From Metarhizium brunneum (taxonomy: Eukaryota; Ascomycota; Sordariomycetes; Hypocreales; Clavicipitaceae), in contig NC_089424.1 in NCBI RefSeq assembly GCF_013426205.1, forward strand, positions 2,480,001-2,544,000: a stretch of 64,000 nucleotides of DNA, in the 5' to 3' direction. The notes below the pieces were generated by a model, which was not told where the DNA came from, ran no database searches, and saw only the letters and a program-made list of their open reading frames with translations. Each line of letters starts with the position of its first letter. Within the stretch, counting starts at the first letter, position 1. A program made the translations under genes and the position numbers. Below are positions 48,701 to 60,211 of the stretch, in pieces.

Positions 48701-49268
48701 GTCGCCCGACGGCGCGCCCACCGCCGTGGCGTGGAAAATCACCGGCAACCTCGGCGGCCACGACTACGCAGACTCGTTCCGCGGGCCGCTCAACGAGGGG
48801 GGCCTCTTCTTCGAGCGCCAGGGCTACCACTACCCCCGGCCGCCCGTGGACGACGCCCCCTTCGCCCCGGGCTCGCCGTTTGACCGCGCCGACCGCGCCG
48901 GCGTCGCCTACTACGCCGCCCGGATGCCGCTCGACCTGCCGGCCGACGCGTACGACATCCCGCTGTCGTTTGTGTTTGCCAACGCCTCCCGGGGCGGGGG
49001 GGACTACAGGGCGCTGCTGTACGTCAACGGGTTCCAGTTCGGCAAGTATCTCAGCAACATCGGCCCGCAGACCGAGTTCCCTGTGCCCGAGGGCGTCCTC
49101 GACTACGGGGGCGACAACTGGGTCGGGCTGGCGGTGTGGTCGTTGGACAGCACCGGCGCGAGGGTGCCCGGGTTGGCGCTGAGGGCCGGGACGCCCGTCC
49201 AGTCTTCGCGGAACAAGGTCCGTCTCGTCACGGGGCCGGCTTATTCCATCCGTCCTGGCGCATACTAG
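45737..49268 (+). CDS. lacA: Secreted GH35 beta-galactosidase (LacA type)
   Basis: Glycoside hydrolase family 35 enzyme of 1043 residues that releases terminal beta-galactose from galactosides. Exons are 45737-46239, 46334-46580, 46642-46674, 46734-46829, 46900-47034, 47091-47159 and 47220-49268; one exon is only 33 bp ([11 protein letters not shown]). The signal peptide is [17 protein letters not shown]. The catalytic TIM barrel carries the acid/base Glu196 in QPENEYS and the nucleophile Glu293 immediately before [11 protein letters not shown], at the spacing of fungal LacA enzymes. Conserved [11 protein letters not shown] and [19 protein letters not shown] stretches support the family. Beta-rich accessory domains follow, including jelly-roll segments such as [12 protein letters not shown] and [20 protein letters not shown]. 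Export to scavenge plant or lactose-like galactosides is expected. The symbol is given by family resemblance. Confidence 0.95.
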
Positions 49269-49728
49269 TAGTAGTTCCTTTACATGGCACGGCTGCCATG
49301 TTGTTCTATATATATAAATGAGAGTAATGACAGCCTTGACGAGCAAAAGAGGAAACAGACTGTGTGGTTGGACCTTCACATTGGCCACGTGTGACTGACT
49401 TACTCGAGTGTGATGGATAGATATGTACATTCAAAAACGCCCATTATAACTATTAACTATGCTCTGTTTGGGTATTCTAGCCAGCTGCCCCTGTACAAGA
49501 TTTCTGAACCTCCCATCGCCTATTGCACTTGAACCGTTTAGACAAAAAACGCCAATAGATAAATGAATGAACGAGGAAACCCCGGTGACATTAGGCTCGT
49601 AATTACATAATTAAAACGCAAAATAATAATTACCACATTCCCTTTTTTTTGTGTTTTTGCCTCACAAGATGGCTTCAAGCAATCATCGCCCAGGGTATCA
49701 ATCATTGTACGCCTGGCAAGTGTGGTAA
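49269..49728. other. Convergent spacer
   Basis: 3' flanks of the beta-galactosidase (plus) and the Ser-rich protein gene (minus), A/T-rich with a T-run at 49645-49652. No other feature is seen. Confidence 0.5.
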
Positions 49729-52700
49729 TTATGCCCAGATGGGAATGTTTTTATATGCTGGTGAATTATAGCTGTGTAGGACCCGGTAAGGTGGCTGAGG
49801 CTCGTCTTTTGGACGCTCCAGAGAAGCAATTGCTAGAGATTCAGAAAAGGCCGGCCGGTGGATCAAAGTAGAGTGTCGACGCTGTGACATGAATACCGAG
49901 ATATGGTCCTGGACTACCTGAGTCTGCTCCCGGCCCATGACGGTCGTTGTTTGGGATCGTACATGATTATGATGAAACTCATAACTTCGGATGCTCTCTT
50001 GATTGTTATTCTGAAGCCATTTCCTTTCAGCTAATCGCTTCTGCTGCCACGGTCGTGTTGAGAATGAACTGCGCAGGAGGTCATCGCGCGGCGGCTCTGG
50101 TGGCAGCTCTTTGGTCAGATCCGCAACGGTCAGTCTTGATGCAGATTTCGCGGCGGCTTCCGAGTTGGAATAGAAGGAATTTGAAAGATTCGGCGCCGAT
50201 ACGGGTGCCCTGGCTCTATACACGTCTAGCCCGGAGCTGATGTGAGTTCGCGCCGTTTGACTGGCAGGGAGAATCGCACGTTCATTTTTCATGAACCGGT
50301 TATCCTGGGTTTGCAATGTAGTGAAGGCCTCCTGGGGTGCCGCCTTTTCGGTGACGTTTCGGCTAGCCTCAAGTATGGCCTTGTGATCACCTATTTTTCT
50401 ACTCTGGCGGGATGGATTTCGAGGAGGAGGTACAGGTTTCTCGCCGATGAATGCGTCCTGGTAAGCCTCCTCCATGGGCAAGGCAGCTGGGATAGCAACC
50501 GGAGTCGTAGTTCTTTGCAAGTGGGTATCATTATCTTCAGCCTCGAGGCCAGACCCGTCCAGCAGTGCCTCAATATGGAATATTTTTGTGTCATCCCCTC
50601 TTGTGATAGTTGAGTCGCTCTTAGCACTCTCGGAACTCGAGAGACTCCTAACAGTCCCAGAACTGGCAAGACTATTCAAGCTTTTGACGCTGTCCAGGCT
50701 GTTCATGCTCTTATGACCCTTGTAAGTTGTGCCACTTCTGATGCTGTGAGCATAATGGCTGATTTCATCGTCATCATCATCGTCATCCTGGCTGTAATTG
50801 CTTTCGCTATACGCGATGGCGCTGTCGACGCTGACGATGGTTTTAAGTGATTCAGTGCTCCGGTTAGAATGTTTGGTAAGCTTCTTTGGCGAGGTTGGAA
50901 ATACTCTGTTATGCTCACTGAGTCGCTCTTCGACGTCCACTGGAACCGTGGGGACCGCCCGGAGGTCATGCGAGCCGTATCCGGTAGATAAGTCATCTTC
51001 TTTGTGATGTGCGAACAACCGCTGCAGCTTCCCGGCCAATTGGCTACCGCTGTTTGATCGAACCCTCGGTTGAACGGTACCGTCTTGACTCACAGAGATG
51101 TCTTTGGATTGTAAAGTATCGTTATTGCTGTTTGAACCGTTTTGATCCAGTTGACTGCCATCGTCGCCAGTCCCTGAAACCGCAAGGCTATGCCGAGGTC
51201 GTATCAGGGACGACAACAGCCGCATACTGCTTCTTGACAGCGAGATGACCGAATCTCGGTGAGGGCCATTTAATGAATCGTCCTCAGTCTGATGACGAAC
51301 AGTTCCGTCCTTATCGTCACCCATACTATTTGTGTCGCGTCCCGATAAGCCTTCAAGAGCGGTCTTATCAGCAACTCCAGAAGCTACAAGTGCAGGTTTT
51401 GATTGAATTGAAGTAGAAGAGCTATAACCGCTATCCGTCTGTGAAGGTGAGCCCGGGGAACTGAGAGAAGAGGAGGCCGATATAAAGCCACTGTCTGGTC
51501 TAGATATGTCGTATGGATCAACATCATTTGCGGGCTTGATCTCTGAGCTGTCTGAGATATGATTCACGCTCGCATCATCGCTGGCGTCAAGAATTTCGTC
51601 TGCGAAATGTTTCAATGCCGCGTTATCCTCTGTAGCGGCTATTTGGTTTTGATTTTGATTGCATGAATCCTCTTTTACCGCTTGAGGATGTGATGACGAA
51701 ACTTCGCGCATAAAATCATAATCATCAAGAGGCTCCTCTATGAGCTCCCTCAGAATTGATAGACGCTTTCTGCTAGACGCAGCCCCTGGCGTGTCACCGA
51801 AAGAGAAACGCCTATGGCGTTTAGAACTGAATGAAACGGACGGGTTGCCGTTGAGATGGTCTTTTGTGCCATTCTTTGTGGCATTGGTTGTTGAGAGCGT
51901 AGGATTAGAGAGATTCGGTACACTCTGGGAGCCAAGACGGAGACCTGCATTTCGAGCTCCTATGCCATTCTTCGACTTCGCCGTTGTGGATTGGGTTTGC
52001 TTTCCTCCGTTGCTATCGCGCATACGTCTCGGGACCGAAGAAAAGTTTGTAATTCGGAGTGTCCCCAGTTTCAAACCGCCAAGCTGCTGATAGTCGGAGT
52101 CACTGGGTGTGACGGATCGCTCCTGTTCCGCCTTCATTTGCAGATCAGGTAGCGACATGTGCCTTTGAATCTTTCGTTTACCCTCACTCCCAGCGTCTTT
52201 GCCCGCCTCGGCACCTGTTGGTGCTGCACCAGCCAGAACAGATGCAAGCGATGTCGAGGATCTGAAACTACTACGGCCCCCAGGCAGCCTATAACGAGCG
52301 GGCGTCCTTGTCGCGAGACCAGGAGTCTGAGCCAGTGAGCGTCGACGCATCGGTATGTATGATAGGGCCGGCCTAGCATCACCAACTGCAGACACTGGCC
52401 GTTCGGCAGATGACTGGGGCGGAGTTGAGCGAGAAGAAGAGCCAGGGTCGCGGGAAGCATGACGATCGGATGTACTGGCGGGAGTAGAATTTTGGCGCTT
52501 GTCAACAAAACTGAGATTCAATGGAGAGAGTGGCATCAGACCCAACTTGGCCAAGGCGGGCTTTGCTGGTGTGTTTCGTCGTTCTTGGCTGTCCACGCTG
52601 TCAAATATATGTGAGAAACGTATCCCTTTCAAGTTATTGATACGGATTCAAGACTTACCCGACTTTTTGCAGTGAGGGTGGATTAGCAAGGCTACTTGTG

Positions 52701-53323
52701 CTCGAGGCACCGACTACAGCTGACTTGCGTATTGATTTGCGCCTAGGAACATCTGCTGCACGAACATTGTCTTGAGTAACGTGTGTTTTCCCGAAATCGA
52801 CGGGCGTCGCCCTGTACGGTGTTGATAAAGTCGAGTTTTGCAATGAGAGTTCAGGTCTACGCCTTCTAACAGCGGGAGTCGGCAATTTGTGTGGTACTGA
52901 TGCCGTCGAACTCTGTAATTGAAGTTCAGGCTTATGTCTGCGCATTGCCAAGTTGCCTGGCTCGTGCCTTTTGGAGTCCTGCGACTGTGTTTGGACTGTC
53001 AGAGCGGCATTCGCATACTCTGGCCCAATATGTATGCGAGAATAACGGTTCAGATCCTGAGGAGAGGAGACATCATGGGCGTAGAAGGGGTGTTTGCGGA
53101 GGCCAGACTCGATTTCATCTTGGTTAGCGAGTCCATTCCGGTGATCTCGAGACGCCGAGCCTCCAACATCAGGCTGGGGATACAGCCGCGAAGCCGCCTG
53201 TGGTTTCTTCTGGAGCGACATGTACGGAGTGAGTGAGGAGGATCGATCGGGAAATGCGAGGCGACCACTGTCATTGTCATGGGTTCCGGATTCCGCCCGG
53301 GTTCGTCTGCGATCGAACAACAT
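49729..53323 (-). CDS. Large serine-rich, probably disordered protein
   Basis: Protein of 1177 residues from two exons, 53323-52659 and 52597-49729, with a 61-bp intron (donor GTAAGT, acceptor TTGACAG) that restores LQKVGVDSQERRNTPAKPAL. It is Ser/Thr/Arg-rich throughout, with SP and RR-S motifs typical of phosphorylated scaffolds. It has an Asp run (SQDDDDDDDEISHYAHS) and a Ser/Lys/Leu repeat-like stretch (SLDSVKSLNSLASSGTVRSL). No membrane segment or catalytic domain is seen. The extreme C-terminus (RVLHSYNSPAYKNIPIWA) looks ordered and may be the conserved part. I do not recognise the family. A cell-polarity or cytoskeletal adaptor would fit the composition, but this is speculation. Confidence 0.82.
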
Positions 53324-56300
53324 AGGTCCCAGATGCCGGGAGAGGCCGGCGTAGAACGATCATATAATGCAGCAGGCCAGGCCCAGGAACTACTGGGGAG
53401 GGAAAAGGAAGCATACGATATGTCGAAGCAGGACGAACATGTGTGAGATGGTATAAGATGTATGTAGTTCAAAAGCAGTGCCAAGGGCGATAGTCAAAGC
53501 TAGTCGTGTGGAGGCTGGTTAATATTACTACGGATCAAGAGGACTGTCCGTGAGCATCAAGGTTTATGATGGTCGTGTTTGGAACTAGGAGAGAGGGGAT
53601 CCCCGTCGGGAGGACGGAAGAAGACAACAAGTCTATAACCAAGACAGGTCAGCGTGCGAACAAAATCCCCGAGCGTCCAATCGTACATGTACATACCCGG
53701 CTCGCCATCCAACAAGCCTACCGCGGCGACCTTGCTTGCTCGATACGGAGAAGAGAGGCGCCACCAACGTTGGTGGAGACGGACATGGCAGATGGCCCAG
53801 CTGGACAAGGCGTTTGGCGGCGTCGTGTCGCCTGAAGCAGATAAACAACGGGTTTGGCTCCAAACGGCCCTGGAGGGTTCTGGAGCTCCTCCGAGGCGCC
53901 GTCAGGCCCCAAGCCAAGCGGCAAATGTGGCCGTGGTCGCGCCTGGCGACTGACGATGGCTGTCTGAGACACGAACCCCAACCGTACAGTACATGTACGA
54001 AGCCGGCAGGGCTGGCTGCCCTCTCGCCGACAACGCCGGCTATGCTGCCTCTCGAAAGGAGATGCAAGACATTGGCCGCCTTGGACGGTTGAACCCGTCG
54101 ACTTGGCTACCAGATGTTTGCAGAGCATCGCGAGATGTGGGGAGGAGGAGGCAAGGGAGGAGAGCGAGGGAGGCCCGTGCTCGCCGCGAGCAAGCGAGCA
54201 AGCGATCGCACCATGGGAAATAGCCAGGAAGGGTCGTCGAATTCAGGTCATCCATGGCATGACTCCGAAACAAAGATCGAGGAGGCCATGGCCAAGTTGC
54301 CAAAACAGGCTCCGTCGAACGGCTTCTGGGGTCCTGGTCCTGGTCCTGGGCTGAGCCTCGCGCTCTGGGCATTCAACCGCAATATGAAACGGCCTGTCCA
54401 AGTCACACCTGGCATCGATGGGTCGCACTCCGCGTCCTGGCGTTTGTGGCCTTGGGATCCCCACACGGCCAGGGTAGTGAAATACGGATCACCAAACATC
54501 GATCGGCTCCATCGCCATTGGCATCGCACCGTCGATATGCGAATACCACTCTGCTCCTCCATGCCCACCTATGTACTGTACAAGCACCCGAGCTGCGATT
54601 GAGCGAGAGAGGAAGAGAAAGGATTATACTCCGTACATACATACAATCCTGGCCTTGCCAAGTTGCTAAGAAGCTGCAGGCGAGGGAGTTGCTGCTGAGC
54701 ATCTTGGCCACATCCATCCCCCCAGCTTCGATTTGCGCCACATACCGCGATACGAAGACAGCCACGCCGACAGCCAATACATGCACCTTGCCACAGCCCA
54801 GCAGGCGGGAGGGAGGGATGCTCGGGATGGATCAATTGATGCTACTTGCATCGCCATGGATGGAAGGAAACATTGTCATCGTCGGCCTTGGTCGCCGTGC
54901 ACCGTAGACCCTTACGAGGGGTTGGTTTCAGATAAGGCCTGCTCACCTCGGCAGTGACATGCATACCGAGCTCTAGCCATCATCGATTCAATGTCCCTAC
55001 CTGGCCAACACGGGCGGTACAAACTGATGTGCCACAGAAACTTTCCGAGTTGCTCATGGCCTCGTTAGTGGCAACAGGAACACGGGTAACCCTGCCAGCA
55101 TCGCCACACGACTCTAAAGTTTAAACTTTTCCTTTGACGACGCTAGTACCGGTAGCGAAACACCTAATCTCCTATTGGCAAAGCATACGATCCAACGTGT
55201 TGGGTATTTACATCACGATAGTACATGACATTGTGAGGCCACGACGTTTCGGCAGCGCACACAGTCTTGGAAACAGGGCCGCCGTTGACGGGCACGAAGC
55301 TGTATTATAGACTGGTCGCACTGAGTAGTCGCGTCTTTGATCATCATCACGCACACGGAGAAGTCGGTGGCTGCCATGGCGCAGTAGCCACTTGAGCAAT
55401 TGGTGATATGGAAAGGTGAGGAGGAGGCCTCTCGCGATTTACGGCCAAAGGGACGAGGCGTATCATAATTTTCACAGTCTCTCTTGACAATTGTCACATG
55501 AGAGAAGCTACGGAGTACTCTTGAAGGGCATATCATCATTACATCGCCCCATCGTGTTTGCCGTCACGATGGATCCCTCTTGGGGCCAGGTTCAAGTTTT
55601 CTTCTCTAGAAACGTCGGACGGAGCCCATGCCGAAAGTCACCGCAAATCCCTGCCACGGGTCAATGGATAACGGCGGTGAGAGAAAGGATCATAAGCTTC
55701 CTTTCGGGCCTCGTGGCATCATCATTCCACAGTTCCTTTGCTGTAAAGGATCGGGGAGTTGGCCCATGTGTAGTTAGGCCAACACCTTGATATTGGACGG
55801 CCCCGATAGCAGCTGTGAACCACGAGTCATTTTTACTCTCACCCGGATCATACATACATATCTTTCAAGATCCAGAGAGTGTCTGTCTGGCCTTGTTCCA
55901 TACCTCAATGACATGCAGCGCGTCCGCTTGACCGCATCGTAGATGCAGTATTCCGTGTATATGTACTTGGCACACTAGCTTGAATCGTTCTGCAATGTGA
56001 CCAAGCCTAAAACTACTGCAGGACCACAGTGACTTCACCATCAGGGATGTAACTGCGAGCCAAATACGTTGTCAGCTCCGTCGTGCCTGGTTCCTGGTCA
56101 TCTGACTACATATGCAGCAGTGAACTCTGTGCTTGGGACCCTAGATAGCGGTGGAGTGAGTCGCACAAGAATAAGCCGCATTGACAGGAATGACGTCGAG
56201 GGTCAGCTAACGCAGGTTTCTCCCGTGGAATACCCTATTCGTTACTACTTGCCTCTGCTGCGTGTATTGTGTTTGCGCATCGAGTTGTTTATGCGAGGCG

Positions 56301-58254
56301 GAGGAATGGCTAGCGCCACAACACATCATGAAGAGGAGAGGTGCCATTAGGCAGAGTTGTCTATATAACGAGAAAGAAACAGATAAAATAGCAGGAAAGG
56401 CATTTATGAGTTGGCTGGGGCTTATTGAAAACTTAGTTGGCAGCATCAAGCCATTTTCTTGCAGTGTGACCGCACCATGCCTTGCCTTGCCTCGTTCAGG
56501 GGGATCTGCGAACCTGATGCAACACTAAATTGTTGAATCCTTCATCCCTCGAACAGGGGAATGTGTGTTGTACAAACATTGTTGTCATTGAGTTTGTGCC
56601 CCTTCTCAAGCATTGGGATACATTGGGCAATGATTCACACCAACGAAATGACAAGATGGCAGCGGCAAGAAACATCCGTATCCTAACTTGGCACCGAATA
56701 CAGAACCCTATAGTATGTGTAAACAGGAGAGAGAAACATTGAGATAGTTCAATCCGAGGGATGAGTCCAATATACGGACTCTGCGCGAGGGATTAAAAGA
56801 GTTTCGGGTTCCTGTAGATCCGGCCGGCGCGGCCTTTTCTCAGTCCGCGACCCGCGAGGGGCAAAATGATTAGCATGGTGAAGGGTCCGTCGACCGGAAT
56901 AGGCAGCAGGACTTTTGCAGCCGGTGAATTGGATGGTGTCGCCGAAGATGGGAACGTGACAAGTTCGCTTTGGGGATATTTCTGCCAGCTCTGGAGCATT
57001 TGTCGGCTTCTTCCTGTGTTGGCAGTGTTGATGACAATAATTAAGAGTGGACTTGGATGGATATTTCGGGGAGTGTCTATGTAGGTTTGCTCAAAGGTGA
57101 TTTGTATTGCTGCTTCGGCCGCCATTCCCGAACATGAATACCACGTGGATAGGAGGCGTGTTTATTAGACAAGAGGTTCTCGTATGCATCGCCTACCGAG
57201 TATTGTGTCCTTGGCTCTAGAGAATGTGTATACTTTGTGCAAGTCAATTTTGCCGAAAAGGCCCTCATGTCCAATGGCGAATAGAGTGTCAAATCTGACT
57301 GCCTTGAAGAAAGGAATCAGATAATGGAGGCAACCCGACTCAATGTAGGAGCTGAAAGAGTGCGAGTCTTCGGTACAGGCTTTCCAATTCGACTGCATGG
57401 AGAAGGAAGCGCCGATTTGCTGAGTTGTCACTGAGTGCAACTGAAATGACGATTGAAGTCGGATGCTGCGCCTGACCTGATATACAGTCGGGCAGATGAA
57501 CAGAACGTGAATCTTTTTCAGCAGTTGTCTCATTGACCCAAACGAATAGATTCATTTTCAGCTTGCTACTCAGGAAAAGATTCCCTGGACCGAGAGCATC
57601 AAAGGACATTGTGTATAATCAATTTTTATTTCCACGTTCTCAGCAACCGGTACTTGATAACTCCATCCCGATTTTCTGAAATTTATATGCTGGGGCCAAA
57701 CGGCTATCCAACAAAGGGCAAGATGTGAGCAAAGAAACAAGGGTAAGACAGACCCAAAGGAGAGAACTGCGTATTCGCTTAGTATTGGCGCTGAATTATG
57801 TGACAAGTTGATTAGAGAAGTCGGCCCTTCCTCTCATCCAAAGGAAGAAGCCGTCAGAGGCCCCGAAAAAGAGAGAAAGCCAAGACATGTATATTCATAA
57901 GCTAGATGTCGGACATATTCAGCCATGGGCCCGTATTGCTGGATCTATTTGCTCCATGACTCAGTGGTCAAACCCGACAGCCACTCTGACAAGGCGTAAC
58001 CCCTACTCATAGTGTCGGGACTTAACATAGGGGGGCTGATATTCATCGTCAGATTGAAATCCATTATGCAAGTCATGACTCGTCTGATGGATACTCCCCC
58101 GGACATCTATTACCTGGGACACAAGCGTCGCATCGCTGCCTTCTGAAGAGACAAGCCTTTCATTCCAGTTATCGCAACAATTATAGGCATATAACAGAAA
58201 GGCATCACGCGGTTTGCCTCATGTCAGAGCACAAGTCCAGAGCCCGAAGCAAAA
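53324..58254. other. About 5 kb gene-poor region
   Basis: No convincing gene was found on either strand. Repeated TACTCCGTA-type words occur at 54627-54636 and 55509-55518. Overlapping minus-strand frames between 56793 and 57609 look partly protein-like but are mutually out of frame. A 108-codon Cys-containing frame at 55213-55539 (minus) has no signal peptide. The region may hold decayed genes, long untranslated leaders or noncoding RNAs, none of which I can support. Confidence 0.45.
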
Positions 58255-58626
58255 CTACTCCCCAATAACATACGTACAGCCTTGGTCTCCCATCCAAACT
58301 TCATGAACCCTTCCAGCATCAACATCTACTCTAGACCCAACGCCATACGTCTTCTTCTCCCTATCGGGCTCATTTGGGTACCACAGCGTCATCTCGCCAG
58401 CGACGACGAGATGAGTTGTCAGCCCGGAGTGAGAGTGAGGAGGATAATGCGCGTTGCTGTCGCAGTATGACGTCAGTCCCTGCGTCCAAGAGTCTGTCCA
58501 GCCTCGGGTGACGCTACAGGGTAGTTAGTCCCTTCCAGCCACAGGTTCGACTTACGGTCCATCACTCCAAGTAAAGACGTGGCCGAAGCCCCAGGAACGC
58601 ACTTGCGTCTCTTGCTCTCGGCCCAT
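58255..58626 (-). CDS. Small cupin-fold protein
   Basis: Compact two-exon gene of 109 residues, 58626-58556 and 58513-58255, with a 42-bp intron (donor GTAAGT, branch ACTAAC, acceptor CTGTAG). Translation begins MGREQETQVRSWGFGHVFTW and continues TRGWTDSWTQGLTSYCDSN. Cupin motif 1 contains YPPHSHSGLTTHLVVAGEMT with the paired His ligands. Motif 2 contains RVDVDAGRVHEVWMG with the third His, and the protein ends GCTYVIGE. This is the size and layout of single-domain RmlC-like cupins, which bind a divalent metal and act as isomerases, oxygenases or binding proteins; no reaction can be assigned. The frame stays open upstream of the ATG (FETEPLQDSHRLQTTTFI), so a further 5' exon is possible. It is divergent to the phospholipase C gene. 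Confidence 0.82.
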
Positions 58627-60211
58627 GATGAAAGTAGTCGTCTGCAGTCTGTGTGAGTCTTGTAGGGGCTCGGTTTCAAAGGAATAGCTGCGTCAGCATT
58701 TGATGGACTTGTTCATGGGGTGGTGGTGAAGAAGAGACAGAGGTTGGCAGAGACTGCAACCCTGATTCGTCACAGAGGGCCCCACGTTCTTCCAGGTTGA
58801 CTAGGCCTGGCGTCTGGTAAGACCGCAGAGGTTTGGAGCCCAATTCCGTTAACAGATGACGGTTTGAATGCGCCCCCGCCGCATCGCCCCGTTCCGCGGT
58901 CAGCCGCACAAGACATTGTACTAGTGCCGACGTAGGGAGGGTCCTTGGCGTTTGGGATAGCGAGCTGGATTGTGGACGGGAATGGCTCCTCAGATGTTGT
59001 TTTTGTTGCGTGATGCATCTGTCCAGGACGGCATTCTGGGGTGCGTGTGCATTGTACTTTCGGTACTTGATCGCTTGTTGGCCCAGGCAGCATTCAACCA
59101 TAGCCCCATGACTGTTCCTGCAGGACCCGGCGGGCCGCGCCTGCCTTGGGAGGCCAAAATGCCTTGGCTCAAATTTGGACGGCCTGTGCTTGTCCAAACA
59201 CCAGATAATACCCAGCAACTACGTATTCGGTATCATGAAGCACCCTTTTCTTGCCCCCTGCTCAGATAAAATGCAGGACACGTCATTTCCCCCCAAACGT
59301 AGCCGACTCATGCCCGTCATCATGCATCCACGGCCTCTTCCTTAACTGCCTGCGATGGCATTGGATGTCTCAGTCGCATCCTCCTTCTCTGCGCCTCATA
59401 TTCATGCGAGAACATTATCGTACCATTTATTACGGCGTGCTCCAGCCCTGCGTCGCTTCATCCCTCGATGTCTGCCGGCCGTCATTTGCCAATCATCCAT
59501 CTTTGGTCTCCGGGCACCAATCAGGTTCCCATCGCCGTCCCGGAACCGTGTCTCACGGCCCCAATGCCTCTCCAATCGAAGAGCGAATACTACTGCAGGA
59601 TGCCTCTTCAACTTTGATAGGGCTGTCATATCCATGGACTAAAGCCACTCCACTAGTCAAGCACTTTGCCCCGGTTCTGCCCCCAATGAGGCGCGGTGCG
59701 CGTGGTGGAAACCTGCAGATGCTGACAGGGAGAGATGGCGACAGGGAGACAAGCACACCAGCAAGCAGGGTCACCACGAGTTTTGGGCTGTTGTCAGCAC
59801 CATGAGATATTACACTGCGTACTGCCTAGTCTTGGGTACCAAGGTAGTGAATGAGGCGGTAGGTCTTTGATTCTACGACGATCCGCCTTTGCGCTGCCCT
59901 GCTGACATTCCAAGCCTTGCTTCGAGCAAAGTCTCAAACCCGGTGACGTTTGTGACCTCAAGGAGTTGTATTATTTGATCTTCCCGGGGCTTCAAGCAGT
60001 ATTTGAGCCTATTGCTACTCTACCCGTCCGGGTTTAGGGATTTGTTGGTTCGACTTGTGCACCGATCGCGCATGGTTTGCCTGTCCTAAGTCCGCTAGGG
60101 CCTGGTGCGCCGTCATCGGCATCAGCTGCTATCTTCGTGTCAAGTTTTTCAGATACAACTGTTGGCTGTCACATTCACTTGGAAACAGGCAGCGCAGCTT
60201 GTGCCATCGAA
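58627..60211. other. Divergent spacer between cupin and phospholipase C genes
   Basis: Contains both promoters and possibly a 5' exon of each gene. Frames of 95-184 codons in the middle (such as 58676-59218 minus and 59251-59805 plus) are low-complexity or overlapping and show no family features. No repeat or RNA gene is recognised. Confidence 0.4.

Noticed and set aside
54114..54602. 162-codon plus-strand frame with a Gly-Pro repeat
   Set aside because: The frame starts at a non-ATG codon, is composed of low-complexity and overlapping frames, and shows no family feature. The internal ATG at about 54213 gives only 129 unremarkable residues.
55213..55539. Cys-containing 108-codon minus-strand frame considered as a small secreted protein
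   Set aside because: It has no signal peptide, no regular cysteine spacing and no supporting splice sites.
58676..59218. 180-codon minus-strand frame upstream of the cupin gene
   Set aside because: Low-complexity Ser/Gln/Pro content with overlapping frames of similar length and no splice connection to the cupin exons.
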